Assembly: GCF_009707865.1 (NCBI RefSeq)
Contig: NZ_WMBA01000023.1
Location: forward strand, 1-64,000
Length of the DNA: 64,000 nucleotides
Origin: Amycolatopsis pithecellobii
GTDB lineage: Bacteria > Actinomycetota > Actinomycetes > Mycobacteriales > Pseudonocardiaceae
Reading direction: 5' to 3'
The notes beneath the pieces are model-generated. The model was not told where the DNA came from and did not search any database. It was given only the letters and a program-made list of their open reading frames with translations. The position numbers and the translations under genes were made by a program. The stretch's first letter is position 1. Every line of letters starts with the position of its first letter. This document shows, piece after piece, positions 34,641 through 42,907 of this stretch.

Positions 34641-36295
34641 CTCGCTGCCTCCCTGGAGAACTGCCTTACGGTGACCGCGCCGAAACCGGCGAGCCGCCGG
34701 AGCAGGCCGTCGATATCGGCCGGGGGTCGCGCCCCGCTCCAGCCGATGAACATGTCAGGGCGGACGAGAACGAGCGGCTGGGCATAGCTCTCGTCGACGT
34801 TCAGCGTCGAGAGCGGGACACCGAGCCTGGTGGCGGCTTCGACGAAGGGGCCGGGATCCGCGCCGGCGCAGATGAGCGTGAAGTCCCGCCCGAGCAGATC
34901 GAACACCGAGCGTCCGTCGGGCAGCCAGGTGTGCGGGAAGCGGGCCCCCGCGGCGAGGCTCGGGCGGTACTCGTCGATCCGCGTGATCGCGCTCTCCGTG
35001 GGCCGCCCGTCCGCGACGATTCCCGGCGAGTCCACGTAACGAGAGCCGAACTGCACGCCTTGGCTGTGCCACTGCTGCCGGTCGACCTTCTCGATCAGCG
35101 CACCGGCCTCGGCCCGCAGCCGGGCCCCCTCGGCGTCGTCGCCGTGCAGAGCCGGGTCGCGGGCGATGGACGCCATGTCCCGGTCGATCTTCAGCGCCGC
35201 ACGGGAAGTGGCTTCGCCGACCGAGCGGCGCTCCACCTCGTAGGCCTCGAGGAGTTCGGGTCCGCCCCAGCCGGCTTGCCGCGACGCGAGGCGCCAGCCC
35301 AGCCCCACCGCGTCGGCGATGCCGGTGTTCATCCCGAAACCCCCCAGCGGGAGCCAAAGATGTGCGGCGTCGCCCGCGAGCACGATGCGCCCGTCGACGA
35401 ACCGGTCGGCCACCAGGCGGCGCGGCGTCCACCGCACGACCTGGATCTTCTCCACGTCCATTTCGCGGCCGAGTGCGGCGCGCAGAACCTCATCCTCGTC
35501 GAGGTCCTCGGGCGCGGTGCCTTCCGGAACGCGGGCGTGGCACAGGAAAAGCCCGGCACCGTCGAGCTGGACGAAGGAGCCCTTCAGTCGTGGTCCATAC
35601 CACCAGTACATCCAGCCGGGCCGCTCCGACGCGGCGAACTCGCGCGCCAGCTCGGCCGAACGGAAGTAGACCGACAGCCGGTTCTCCGCGGCACGGGAGT
35701 CGCCCTGGAGCCGGGCGCCGATCGCCCGCCGGGTAGTGCTGACCCCGCCATCGCATCCCACGACGTAGTCGGCGGTCAGCACCTTCTCGGCACCTGCGGC
35801 TCTGACGCGCACCTCGACGATTTCGCCGCGTTGCGCGACTCCGGTGACCTCGTGCCCGCGGGCGATTTCGACGGTCTCATAGCCGCGGGCGTGCTCCTCG
35901 AGGATCGGCTCGAGGAAGATCTGCGAGATCCGGTGCTGGGGCTCGGGAGTCGGCCACTCGTCGAGTTCGGATGCCGTCCGGTCCAGGATCTCCTGCGCGG
36001 ACGAGAATCGGAAGCGGGTGAGCTCCCAGCCCGTCAGGCTCGTGCAGTACACGACGTCCGTGGGGTGGTCGAGTGGCAGCCCGGCGCGGCGAATGCGGTC
36101 CGCAACGCCGAGCCGGCGGAAGTACTCCATCGACCGGGCGTTGGTCGTATTGCAGCGCGGGTTGTCCGTGGTGGCGTCCTGCTTCTCGAGCACGAGCGTG
36201 TCGATGCCGCGAGCGCCGAGTTCGGCGGCGAGGGTCAGGCCGACCGGTCCCGCGCCGACGACGATCACGGAGCGGCGTCCGGAGGGAGTGGGCAT
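34637..36295 (-). CDS. FAD-dependent aromatic hydroxylase-type monooxygenase
   Basis: 552 residues. Motifs are 'VIVVGAGPVGLTLAAELGARG', 'YVVGCDGGVSTTRRAIG' and 'GRIVLAGDAAHLWLPLGGFGMNTGI', with a C-terminal region of about 150 residues. It is a class A flavoprotein hydroxylase and a paralogue of the enzyme at 11194 (shared 'NARSMEYFRRLGVAD' and 'CTSLTG'). It lies between the amidohydrolase and LLM genes in a chain of overlapping genes. Ring hydroxylation before the ring-cleavage steps encoded at 39.6 kb is a reasonable role. Confidence 0.9.
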   Translation of the reverse strand: MPTPSGRRSVIVVGAGPVGLTLAAELGARGIDTLVLEKQDATTDNPRCNTTNARSMEYFRRLGVADRIRRAGLPLDHPTDVVYCTSLTGWELTRFRFSSAQEILDRTASELDEWPTPEPQHRISQIFLEPILEEHARGYETVEIARGHEVTGVAQRGEIVEVRVRAAGAEKVLTADYVVGCDGGVSTTRRAIGARLQGDSRAAENRLSVYFRSAELAREFAASERPGWMYWWYGPRLKGSFVQLDGAGLFLCHARVPEGTAPEDLDEDEVLRAALGREMDVEKIQVVRWTPRRLVADRFVDGRIVLAGDAAHLWLPLGGFGMNTGIADAVGLGWRLASRQAGWGGPELLEAYEVERRSVGEATSRAALKIDRDMASIARDPALHGDDAEGARLRAEAGALIEKVDRQQWHSQGVQFGSRYVDSPGIVADGRPTESAITRIDEYRPSLAAGARFPHTWLPDGRSVFDLLGRDFTLICAGADPGPFVEAATRLGVPLSTLNVDESYAQPLVLVRPDMFIGWSGARPPADIDGLLRRLAGFGAVTVRQFSREAAR

Positions 36296-37164
36296 CAGAG
36301 GTTCTCCTCGGAGGTGTCGAGTGCCTGCAAGGCCTTGTCCGCGGCGGGAAAGACGCGGCAGAACGTGCGCCAGAAGATGTTCTCGAGATGCTCACCGTCC
36401 ATTTCGGACGCAAGCAGCTCCTCCAGCACGGCAGGCACGTTGTAGCTGACGGGGTCGGCGTAGGAGTCGGTGCCGAACATCAGCCGCTCGGACCCGAACC
36501 GGCTGACGAAGGTGTCGAGCGGGCGCAGCAACGGGAAACAGATCGCGGTGTCGAACAGCAGGTTGCCGAAACGATCGGCCAGATCCATGACGTACTGGAG
36601 CTGAGTCGAGCCCGAGAACCCGTCGAGGGCGACGATGGTCGCATCGGGATGGTTGCGGGCGAGGTCCGCGAACATCCACGGCGCCTCGAGATTGGACTCG
36701 GCGAACATGTGGATATAGCAGGGAAGCCCGCGTGCGGTGGCCTCGTCGACGAGGGCGTGCATCCGCCGGTCCGAGACGGCGACGCCCTGATAGCGGGTGT
36801 GCCAGACGACGCCGTCGAGACGCAGTTCGCCGACCATCCGGTCGAGCTCCTCGCGGCAGAGCGCGAGACCGTGCAGCGGCTCCACCGTGCCGAGTGCCGC
36901 CAGGAAGCGTGGCGAGCGGTTCCGGTAGGCGGCGATCGCATCGTTGACCTCCCGGGTGTTGACGATCCCGTGTGGACGCTCGTACTGCAGGCCCGGCAGC
37001 ACCGCGCAGGCGGTCATGCCGAAGCGATCGAGCATCGCGTGATGGGTATCGACGGGGTCACGCGGTGCCCCCGTGGTGTTCCGCTCTTCGGCCGCGCCGA
37101 TCGAAAGGGTGCCGACGTGGTGATGAGTGTCGACGATGTGCCGCACTGTCCGCCTCGTCATCAC
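36295..37164 (-). CDS. Amidohydrolase 2-family (ACMSD-like) metal hydrolase/decarboxylase
   Basis: 289 residues from GTG 37164, overlapping the transporter stop (GTGA). The N-terminal 'IVDTHHHVG' gives the first metal-binding histidines, 'PCYIHMFAESN' a middle His, and 'SERLMFGTDSYADP' the late Asp. This is the amidohydrolase-2 family, which includes nonoxidative decarboxylases of aromatic acids, lactonases and hydrolases. Its position between transporter and hydroxylase suggests action on the imported aromatic compound. Confidence 0.85.
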   Translation of the reverse strand: MMTRRTVRHIVDTHHHVGTLSIGAAEERNTTGAPRDPVDTHHAMLDRFGMTACAVLPGLQYERPHGIVNTREVNDAIAAYRNRSPRFLAALGTVEPLHGLALCREELDRMVGELRLDGVVWHTRYQGVAVSDRRMHALVDEATARGLPCYIHMFAESNLEAPWMFADLARNHPDATIVALDGFSGSTQLQYVMDLADRFGNLLFDTAICFPLLRPLDTFVSRFGSERLMFGTDSYADPVSYNVPAVLEELLASEMDGEHLENIFWRTFCRVFPAADKALQALDTSEENL

Positions 37165-38513
37165 AACTCCTTACGGCCGGCCGAGTTCGCGCGCCTGCGC
37201 AGGGCCGCGATGGACAGCAGGCTGATCACCCCGAGCACCGTCATGTAGGCGGCGACGGACCAGCTCGCCTTCGTCGCATCGAGCAGGGCGGCGGTGATCA
37301 GCGGCGCGAGCCCGCCACCGAACACGGACCCGACCTGATAGCCCAGCGATGCGCCGGAATAGCGGACGTCGGTGCTGAACAGCTCGGAGTAGAGGGCCAC
37401 CTGCGGGCCGAACATCAGCGAGTGGATGGTGAAGCAGACGAACAACGCGACGAAGACCAGCCACAGGTTGCCGGTGTCGATCATCGCGAACATCGGCCAT
37501 CCCCAGGCGGCGACGCCCACGGCCCCGAGGATGAACAGCTTCGGCCGGCCCACGCGGTCGGACAGGTGCGCGAAGTACGGCAGGAAGAACAACGGCGCCA
37601 CGCAACCGGCCAGTATCACGCCGAGCAGAGGGCCTCGCGCCAGGTGCAACGACCGGACGCCGTAGTCGAGAATGCCGGACACCACGATGAACGCGACGGC
37701 GTTCGGCAGCACGAACGCGCCGCCGGCGAGCAGGATCGTCCGCCAATGCTCGCGCAACACCTTCGTCAGCGGAGGCTGCTTTCCTGCGGCCGGCTCCGGG
37801 CGGGCCGCCTGCAGTTCTTTGAACTTGGGCGTGTCCTCCACTGCACGGTGGATGTAGAGCCCGATGCCGATCATGACGAGGCCGGACAGGAACGGAATCC
37901 GCCAGCCCCACGCCATCATCTGCTGGTTCGTAAAGAGAAAAGACAGCACCAGGAACGCGCTGATCCCGCCCATCAGCCCCAATTGCGAGCCGACCTGAAC
38001 GAAACTGCCGAAGAACCCGCGCCGTCCGCCCGGCGTGCTTTCGGTCAGCAGCAGCGACGCACCGCCCCACTGCCCGCCGAGCGCGAAGCCCTGCACCAGG
38101 CGCAGCAGGACGAGCAGCACCGCGGCGGCCCAGCCGATCGTCGCCGCCGTGGGCAGCAGGCCCATCAGGAAGGTGGCCACGCCCATCACGGCCGTCGAGG
38201 CGACGAGCACCGGTTTGCGGCCGTACCGGTCGCCGAAGTGGCCCGCGACCGCACCACCGACCGGGCGCGCGACGAACCCGACGGCGAAGGTCGAAAACGA
38301 CGCCAGCGTGGCAGCCGTGGCGCCGAGTCCGGAAAAGAACAACGGGCCGAGGAAGATCGCGGATGCGGTGGCATAGACGAAGAAGTCGAAGTACTCGACG
38401 GCCTGAGCCAGCACGGCAACGGTGACCAGACGGCGCAACCTGGGTGATCGGGCGGCCGGTGAGTCACCCAGCCGGGCTGCGGTGGCCGGCGTGGCGGGTG
38501 TGAGCTCAGTCAT
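37161..38513 (-). CDS. MFS transporter, metabolite:H+ symporter (MHS) type
   Basis: 450 residues with about 12 membrane helices. 'AQAVEYFDFFVYATASAIFLGPLFF' and 'GHFGDRYGRKPVLV' are MHS signatures, and 'HLSDRVGRPKLFILG' is the second-half loop motif. It is the first gene of the ten-gene minus-strand operon, so uptake of the pathway substrate is its likely job. It is related to the transporter at 12810, which also accompanies a class A FAD monooxygenase. Confidence 0.9.
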   Translation of the reverse strand: MTELTPATPATAARLGDSPAARSPRLRRLVTVAVLAQAVEYFDFFVYATASAIFLGPLFFSGLGATAATLASFSTFAVGFVARPVGGAVAGHFGDRYGRKPVLVASTAVMGVATFLMGLLPTAATIGWAAAVLLVLLRLVQGFALGGQWGGASLLLTESTPGGRRGFFGSFVQVGSQLGLMGGISAFLVLSFLFTNQQMMAWGWRIPFLSGLVMIGIGLYIHRAVEDTPKFKELQAARPEPAAGKQPPLTKVLREHWRTILLAGGAFVLPNAVAFIVVSGILDYGVRSLHLARGPLLGVILAGCVAPLFFLPYFAHLSDRVGRPKLFILGAVGVAAWGWPMFAMIDTGNLWLVFVALFVCFTIHSLMFGPQVALYSELFSTDVRYSGASLGYQVGSVFGGGLAPLITAALLDATKASWSVAAYMTVLGVISLLSIAALRRRANSAGRKEL

Positions 38514-38540
38514 GCCAAGGAAACTAAGCCGCCCCGAGAA

Positions 38541-38550
38541 ATAGCACTAT
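38541..38550. promoter_or_regulatory. ATAG-NN-CTAT element upstream of the 26-38.5 kb operon
   Basis: ATAGCACTAT lies 28 bp upstream of the MFS start. The same dyad with a different centre is at 39561-39570 before mhpB, and both are followed on the plus strand by GAC within two bases. The LysR gene lies between the two sites. Its role as a shared regulator site is inferred. Confidence 0.4.
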
Positions 38551-38583
38551 GACGATTTTCGACGACTTGGCTGAGCCAGAAAG

Positions 38584-39525
38584 CTATTGATGCTGCCTCA
38601 ACAGCTCGTGAATGCCATCCCGGAGCACTTTTGTCAGCATCGACTGGAATGCGGTGAGTCTTTTGCCACGACGCTGCACGAGGTAAAGCTTGTCGTGCAG
38701 CAGATGTCCCGTGATCCGCACTTCGCGCAGGAGACCGGATTCCAGCTCGCGGCGCACGGATTCTCGCCAGAGCAATGCCACCCCGAGTCCGCCCTGAACC
38801 GCGACCTTCATCGACTCGGCGCTGCCGAGTTCGATTTCGACTCTCCGGTCCACGACCCCGATGGCGGCCAGCGCCGAATCCTGACTGCGGCGGATCGCCG
38901 CGCCGGCAGGCGGGCAGACGAAGGGCAGCCCGCGCAACTCGGCGACCGACGCCGAGTCGCCGACCTGCTCGTCATCGGGCGCCGCGACCAGACAGAACGG
39001 GGGCTGAGCGATCAGCTCGGCCTCGAAGGAGTTGGCGTCGAGCACGGCGTCGGTGGCGACGACCGCGAAATCGGAGCGGCCGTCAAGCGTGCGCTCCAGT
39101 GCGATCTCCACGGTCGACTGGTTCAGCGAAATCGATGCGTGCGGATGCTCGCGACGGAAGTCCACCAGGATCTGCGGCAGGACGTAGTTGCCCACCGACA
39201 TGCTCGACCCGATCGACGCTCGCCCGGACACCCCGCGGGAGATGTCACGCAGACTGCGGTCCAGTTCGATGCGCCCGCGCAGCACCTCGGTGGCCCACTG
39301 GTGCACTTCGGCACCGGCCTCGGTCAGTTTCATGCCGCGCCCGTCACGCTGGAAGAGCTTGACGTTCAGCCGCTCCTCCAGTGAACGTAGGTGGGCGCTG
39401 ACCACCGGCTGGGAGACGAACAGATCCTCCGCCGCGAGGCGGACCCCGCCCCGCTCCACCACGCTGCAGAAGACCTCGAGCTTGTGCAGGGAAATCCGGT
39501 TGTCCGGCGTCGTCGACGAACTCAT
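38584..39525 (-). CDS. LysR-family regulator of the aromatic catabolic operons
   Basis: 313 residues from ATG 39525. The HTH is 'LHKLEVFCSVVERGGVRLAAEDLFVSQPVVSAHLRSLEERL', with the effector domain from about residue 95 ('RASIGSSMSVGNYVLPQILVDF'). It lies between the minus-strand transporter-oxygenase operon and the divergent mhpB operon, with 98 bp to mhpB. It is therefore placed to activate both in response to a pathway compound. No strong ribosome site is visible. The longer frame to 39669 would read through the mhpB promoter and is rejected. Confidence 0.88.
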   Translation of the reverse strand: MSSSTTPDNRISLHKLEVFCSVVERGGVRLAAEDLFVSQPVVSAHLRSLEERLNVKLFQRDGRGMKLTEAGAEVHQWATEVLRGRIELDRSLRDISRGVSGRASIGSSMSVGNYVLPQILVDFRREHPHASISLNQSTVEIALERTLDGRSDFAVVATDAVLDANSFEAELIAQPPFCLVAAPDDEQVGDSASVAELRGLPFVCPPAGAAIRRSQDSALAAIGVVDRRVEIELGSAESMKVAVQGGLGVALLWRESVRRELESGLLREVRITGHLLHDKLYLVQRRGKRLTAFQSMLTKVLRDGIHELLRQHQ

Positions 39526-39560
39526 AGAAGAAATGCTAAGTCCTGCTGCCGAACTTTCAC

Positions 39561-39570
39561 ATAGACCTAT
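39561..39570. promoter_or_regulatory. ATAG-NN-CTAT element in the LysR/mhpB divergent promoter
   Basis: ATAGACCTAT is centred 57 bp upstream of the mhpB start and 40 bp upstream of the LysR start. The arms match the element at 38541-38550. This position suits an LysR-type activator site. The motif is short, so chance cannot be excluded. Confidence 0.4.
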
Positions 39571-39622
39571 ATGACCGGGTGGTCGTAGCGTCGAGTCGTC
39601 CCCAATGCCGAGGAGGTCGAAG

Positions 39623-40567
39623 ATGCCGCTGGCCGTCGTTACGGCGTCGCACTCGCCGCTCATGCACACCGTTGCGCCGCGCGGCGACGCCCAGACCGCA
39701 GTCGACTCGGCGTTCGCACAGGCCCGCGCCTTCGCCGCGGAGTTCAGGCCCGATCTGGTCGTCGTGATCGCACCGGATCACTACAACGGCATGTTCTACG
39801 ACCTGATGCCGCCGTTCTGCGTCGGCACCGCGGCCGAAGCCGTCGGCGATTACGGCACGGCGCAGGGTCCGCTGGCCGTCGACAGGGAGGCCGCACGGCA
39901 TGTCGTGCGGGAGGTCCTGGCGGCGGGCGTCGACCTGGCGATGTCCGAGCGGATGGTTGTCGACCATGGCTTCGCGCAGCCCTTGGAGCTGCTGTTCGGG
40001 GGCATCGACGCGGTACCGACGGTGCCCGTCTTCATCAACTCTGTGGCCGTGCCTTTCGGCCCCGTATGCCGCACTCGCCTGCTCGGCGAGGCACTGGGCC
40101 GGGCCCTGCTCGCGCTCGAGCGCCGGGTGTTGCTGGTCGGGTCGGGCGGGCTGTCGCACGATCCGCCACTGCCCACATTGGACGGTGCGCCGCCCGAGGT
40201 GGCCGCCCGGCTGATCGCGGGGCGGCATCCGACACCCGGCGAGCGGGCCGGGCGCGAGGCCAGGGTGCGCGACGCCGGGCTCGCCGTCGTGGCCGGTGAG
40301 CCGGGGCCACGACTCAACCCGGCCTGGGACCGCGCGTTCCTCGATCTCCTCGCCGAGGGGCGGCTGAAGGCCACCGACACCTGGACCAACGCGTGGATCA
40401 CGGCGGAGGCGGGCAACTCGGCCCATGAGGTCCGCACGTGGCTCGCTTGTTACGCGGCGCTGGCCGCCGCCGGTCCCTACGACATGCGCAGCAGCTTCTA
40501 CCGCCCGATCCCGGAGTGGATCGCCGGCTTCGGCATCACCACCGCAGAGCCCCGGAGGAACTCGTGA
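39623..40567 (+). CDS. mhpB: Class III extradiol ring-cleavage dioxygenase, MhpB-like
   Basis: 314 residues from ATG 39623, with GAGGAGG 6 bases upstream; this length equals that of E. coli MhpB. The metal-site segment is 'ASHSPLMH' (His10). The two catalytic histidines fall exactly at positions 115 ('VVDHGF') and 179 ('GLSHDPP'), as in MhpB. The enzyme uses Fe(II) and O2 to open 2,3-dihydroxyphenylpropionate or a related catechol by meta cleavage. It is the first gene of the seven-gene plus-strand operon and its stop overlaps the mhpC-like GTG. Confidence 0.9.
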   Translation: MPLAVVTASHSPLMHTVAPRGDAQTAVDSAFAQARAFAAEFRPDLVVVIAPDHYNGMFYDLMPPFCVGTAAEAVGDYGTAQGPLAVDREAARHVVREVLAAGVDLAMSERMVVDHGFAQPLELLFGGIDAVPTVPVFINSVAVPFGPVCRTRLLGEALGRALLALERRVLLVGSGGLSHDPPLPTLDGAPPEVAARLIAGRHPTPGERAGREARVRDAGLAVVAGEPGPRLNPAWDRAFLDLLAEGRLKATDTWTNAWITAEAGNSAHEVRTWLACYAALAAAGPYDMRSSFYRPIPEWIAGFGITTAEPRRNS

Positions 40568-41463
40568 CCGTCCCCGTCCCCGCTCCCGTCACCGGCGAGC
40601 CGAGCATCTGGACCGCCCTGCTCGGGCAGGATCTGACGATCCGCCACGTGCAGATCGGCGAATGGAACACCCGCGTACTGGAAGCCGGTTCCGGCCCCGA
40701 GACCGCGGTCCTGCTCCACGGCATCGGCGGGCACCTGGAGGCCTACGCGCGCAACATTCCCGCCCTGGCAACGAAATTCCGCGTCATCGCCTACGACTAC
40801 CCGGGGCACGGGCTGACCACCCCGGCGACCCGGCCGCTGGAATTGCCCGACTACGTCGACCACCTGATGACCCTGCTCGACACGCTCGGCGTGACACGCG
40901 CACATCTCAACGGGGAGTCGCTCGGCGGCTGGGTGGCGGTGAAGGCCGCCTACGCCCACCCGGAGCGGGTGAACCGGATCGTGCTGAACACCCCCGGCGG
41001 CGCGCGGTCCGATCCCGCCGTCCGCGAACGGATCCGTTCGCTGTCCCAGGGCGCCGCCGACGACCCCGGCGACGAGCGTATCCGCGCCAGGGTGAGCTGG
41101 CTGATGGCCGACCCGGCGAGCGTCACCCAGGAACTGGTCGACGTCCGGCGGACCATCTACGCACAACCGCCGTTCGCCGAGTCGATGCGGAACATCATGT
41201 GCCTGCAGGACGCGGATGTGCGAGCACGCAACATGATCACGGACGCCGAACTGGCCGCCATCACCGCACCCGCCCTCGTGGTCTGGACCAGTGACGATCC
41301 CTCCGGACCTGCCGCCGTCGGCCTGCGCATGGCGGACAAGCTCCCGAACGGACGGTTCGAACTCGTCGAAGGCGCCGGGCATTGGCCGCAGTGGGAACGG
41401 CATCAGCGGTTCAACGAACTCGTCCTCGACTTCCTCGGCCGGCGAGAAGGTGCGTTGCGATGA
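40564..41463 (+). CDS. mhpC: Meta-cleavage product alpha/beta hydrolase, MhpC-like
   Basis: 299 residues from GTG 40564 (GTGA overlap with mhpB). Oxyanion region 'AVLLHGIGGHLEAY', nucleophile elbow 'LNGESLGGWVAVKAA', acid in 'LVVWTSDDPSGP' and the catalytic His in 'VEGAGHWPQWERH' make a full Ser-Asp-His triad. Such hydrolases cut the C-C bond of the ring-opened dienone acid made by MhpB. The tight coupling to mhpB supports this over a generic esterase. Confidence 0.88.
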   Translation: MTVPVPAPVTGEPSIWTALLGQDLTIRHVQIGEWNTRVLEAGSGPETAVLLHGIGGHLEAYARNIPALATKFRVIAYDYPGHGLTTPATRPLELPDYVDHLMTLLDTLGVTRAHLNGESLGGWVAVKAAYAHPERVNRIVLNTPGGARSDPAVRERIRSLSQGAADDPGDERIRARVSWLMADPASVTQELVDVRRTIYAQPPFAESMRNIMCLQDADVRARNMITDAELAAITAPALVVWTSDDPSGPAAVGLRMADKLPNGRFELVEGAGHWPQWERHQRFNELVLDFLGRREGALR

Positions 41464-42893
41464 GCGGTGTGCTGGCTGTCCGCAATCCCCGCACGGGGGA
41501 AGTCGACTACGTCATCGAGCCACCGGAGCCGGCCGAACTCGCCGCGGTCTGTGGCGACCTGCGCAAGCACCAGCCCGAGTGGCACGCCGCCGGGATCGGC
41601 CACCGGGCGGCGGTGCTGCGCCGCTGGGCGGACGTCATCGAGGCGAACGCGAAGGCGATCGGGGACGCGGAGATGGCCGACACCGGCCGCAGCCGGGTGG
41701 CACACGAGGTGCCGTACCTGGTCGCCGCCTCGATCCGCGGGTGGTGTGACGCCGCGCCCGGAATCCTCGACGGGGCCCGGCTCCACGGCGTCTCCAGCGT
41801 CTCCCCCACGGTCAGCTACGACACGGAGTTCGACCCGTACCCGCTGCTCGGCGTGATCAGCCCGTGGAACCACCCGTTCCTACTGTCCACATTGGACGCC
41901 GTGCCTGCCCTGCTCGCGGGCTGCGCGGTGATCATCAAGCCGAGCGAGGTGACGCCACGGTTCGTCGAGCCGGTCGCGGCCGGCATCGCGGAAGTGCCCG
42001 AACTCGCCGCCGTGCTGCGCTACGTCACCGGCGGCCCCGAAACGGGCCAGGGCATCGTCGAGGAGGTCGACGCGCTCTGCTTCACCGGCAGCGTCCCCAC
42101 CGGCCGCGCCTTGGCACAGACGTGCGCCCGGCGTTTCATCCCGGCATTCCTCGAACTCGGCGGCAAGGACGCGGCCATCGTCACCGCCTCGGCGGATCTG
42201 CCGCGGGCCGCCGCCGCGGTCCTCAAAGGGGCCGTGCACAACACGGGGCAGATCTGCTTCGCCACCGAGCGCGTGTATGTCGATGAGACTGTGCACGACG
42301 GGTTCGTCGAGGAGCTGACCCGCCAGGCCCGGCTGCTCGAGCTCAACCACCCGGACATCGGGCACGGCCACCTCGGCCCGTTCATCCTCGCCCGGCAGGC
42401 CGACATCGTCGACGACCATCTCGCCGACGCGCTGGCCCGGGGTGCGGTGCTGCACTGCGGCGGCCCCAGCGTGACGCTGGACGGCGGTCGGTACATGCGG
42501 GCGACCGTGCTGACCGGCGTCGACCACGACATGAAGATCATGCGCGAGGAGACTTTCGGCCCCGTCGTCCCGGTGCAGGCCTGTCACGACGTCGACGAGG
42601 CGGTCCGGCTCGCCAACGACAGCGAGTACGGCTTGTCCGCCGCGGTGATCGCCGGCGACGAGACCGAAGCCGCGGCGATCGGACGACGCCTCAACGCCGG
42701 TGCGGTGAGCCTGATGGACACGTCGCTGACCATCGCGATCATGCGTGACGTCGAGAAGACCTCGTACCACTCCTCGGGGCTGGGCGGCTCGCGCATGGGG
42801 CCCAACGGCATGCTGCGCTTCCTCCGCCGCAAGGCGCTGCTCACCCGCTGCGGGCCGGTGCCGGACATGGATTCATTGCGCGAGGACGCGTGA
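41460..42893 (+). CDS. Aldehyde dehydrogenase (NAD(P)+)
   Basis: 477 residues from ATG 41460 (ATGA overlap with mhpC). 'GVISPWNHPF' starts the cofactor domain, 'FTGSVPTGRALA' lies in the cofactor-binding loop, 'FLELGGKDAAIV' carries the general-base Glu and 'NTGQICFATERVYV' the catalytic Cys. 'EETFGPVVPVQ' is also conserved. It could oxidise an aromatic or semialdehyde intermediate. The usual MhpF-type acylating partner (MhpE aldolase) is absent, so it is not called MhpF. Confidence 0.9.
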   Translation: MSGVLAVRNPRTGEVDYVIEPPEPAELAAVCGDLRKHQPEWHAAGIGHRAAVLRRWADVIEANAKAIGDAEMADTGRSRVAHEVPYLVAASIRGWCDAAPGILDGARLHGVSSVSPTVSYDTEFDPYPLLGVISPWNHPFLLSTLDAVPALLAGCAVIIKPSEVTPRFVEPVAAGIAEVPELAAVLRYVTGGPETGQGIVEEVDALCFTGSVPTGRALAQTCARRFIPAFLELGGKDAAIVTASADLPRAAAAVLKGAVHNTGQICFATERVYVDETVHDGFVEELTRQARLLELNHPDIGHGHLGPFILARQADIVDDHLADALARGAVLHCGGPSVTLDGGRYMRATVLTGVDHDMKIMREETFGPVVPVQACHDVDEAVRLANDSEYGLSAAVIAGDETEAAAIGRRLNAGAVSLMDTSLTIAIMRDVEKTSYHSSGLGGSRMGPNGMLRFLRRKALLTRCGPVPDMDSLREDA

Positions 42894-42907
42894 CAAGGAG
42901 GTCAGCG

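Noticed and set aside
41460-42893. Naming the aldehyde dehydrogenase mhpF
   Set aside because: It has a normal non-acylating ALDH active site and no MhpE aldolase partner.
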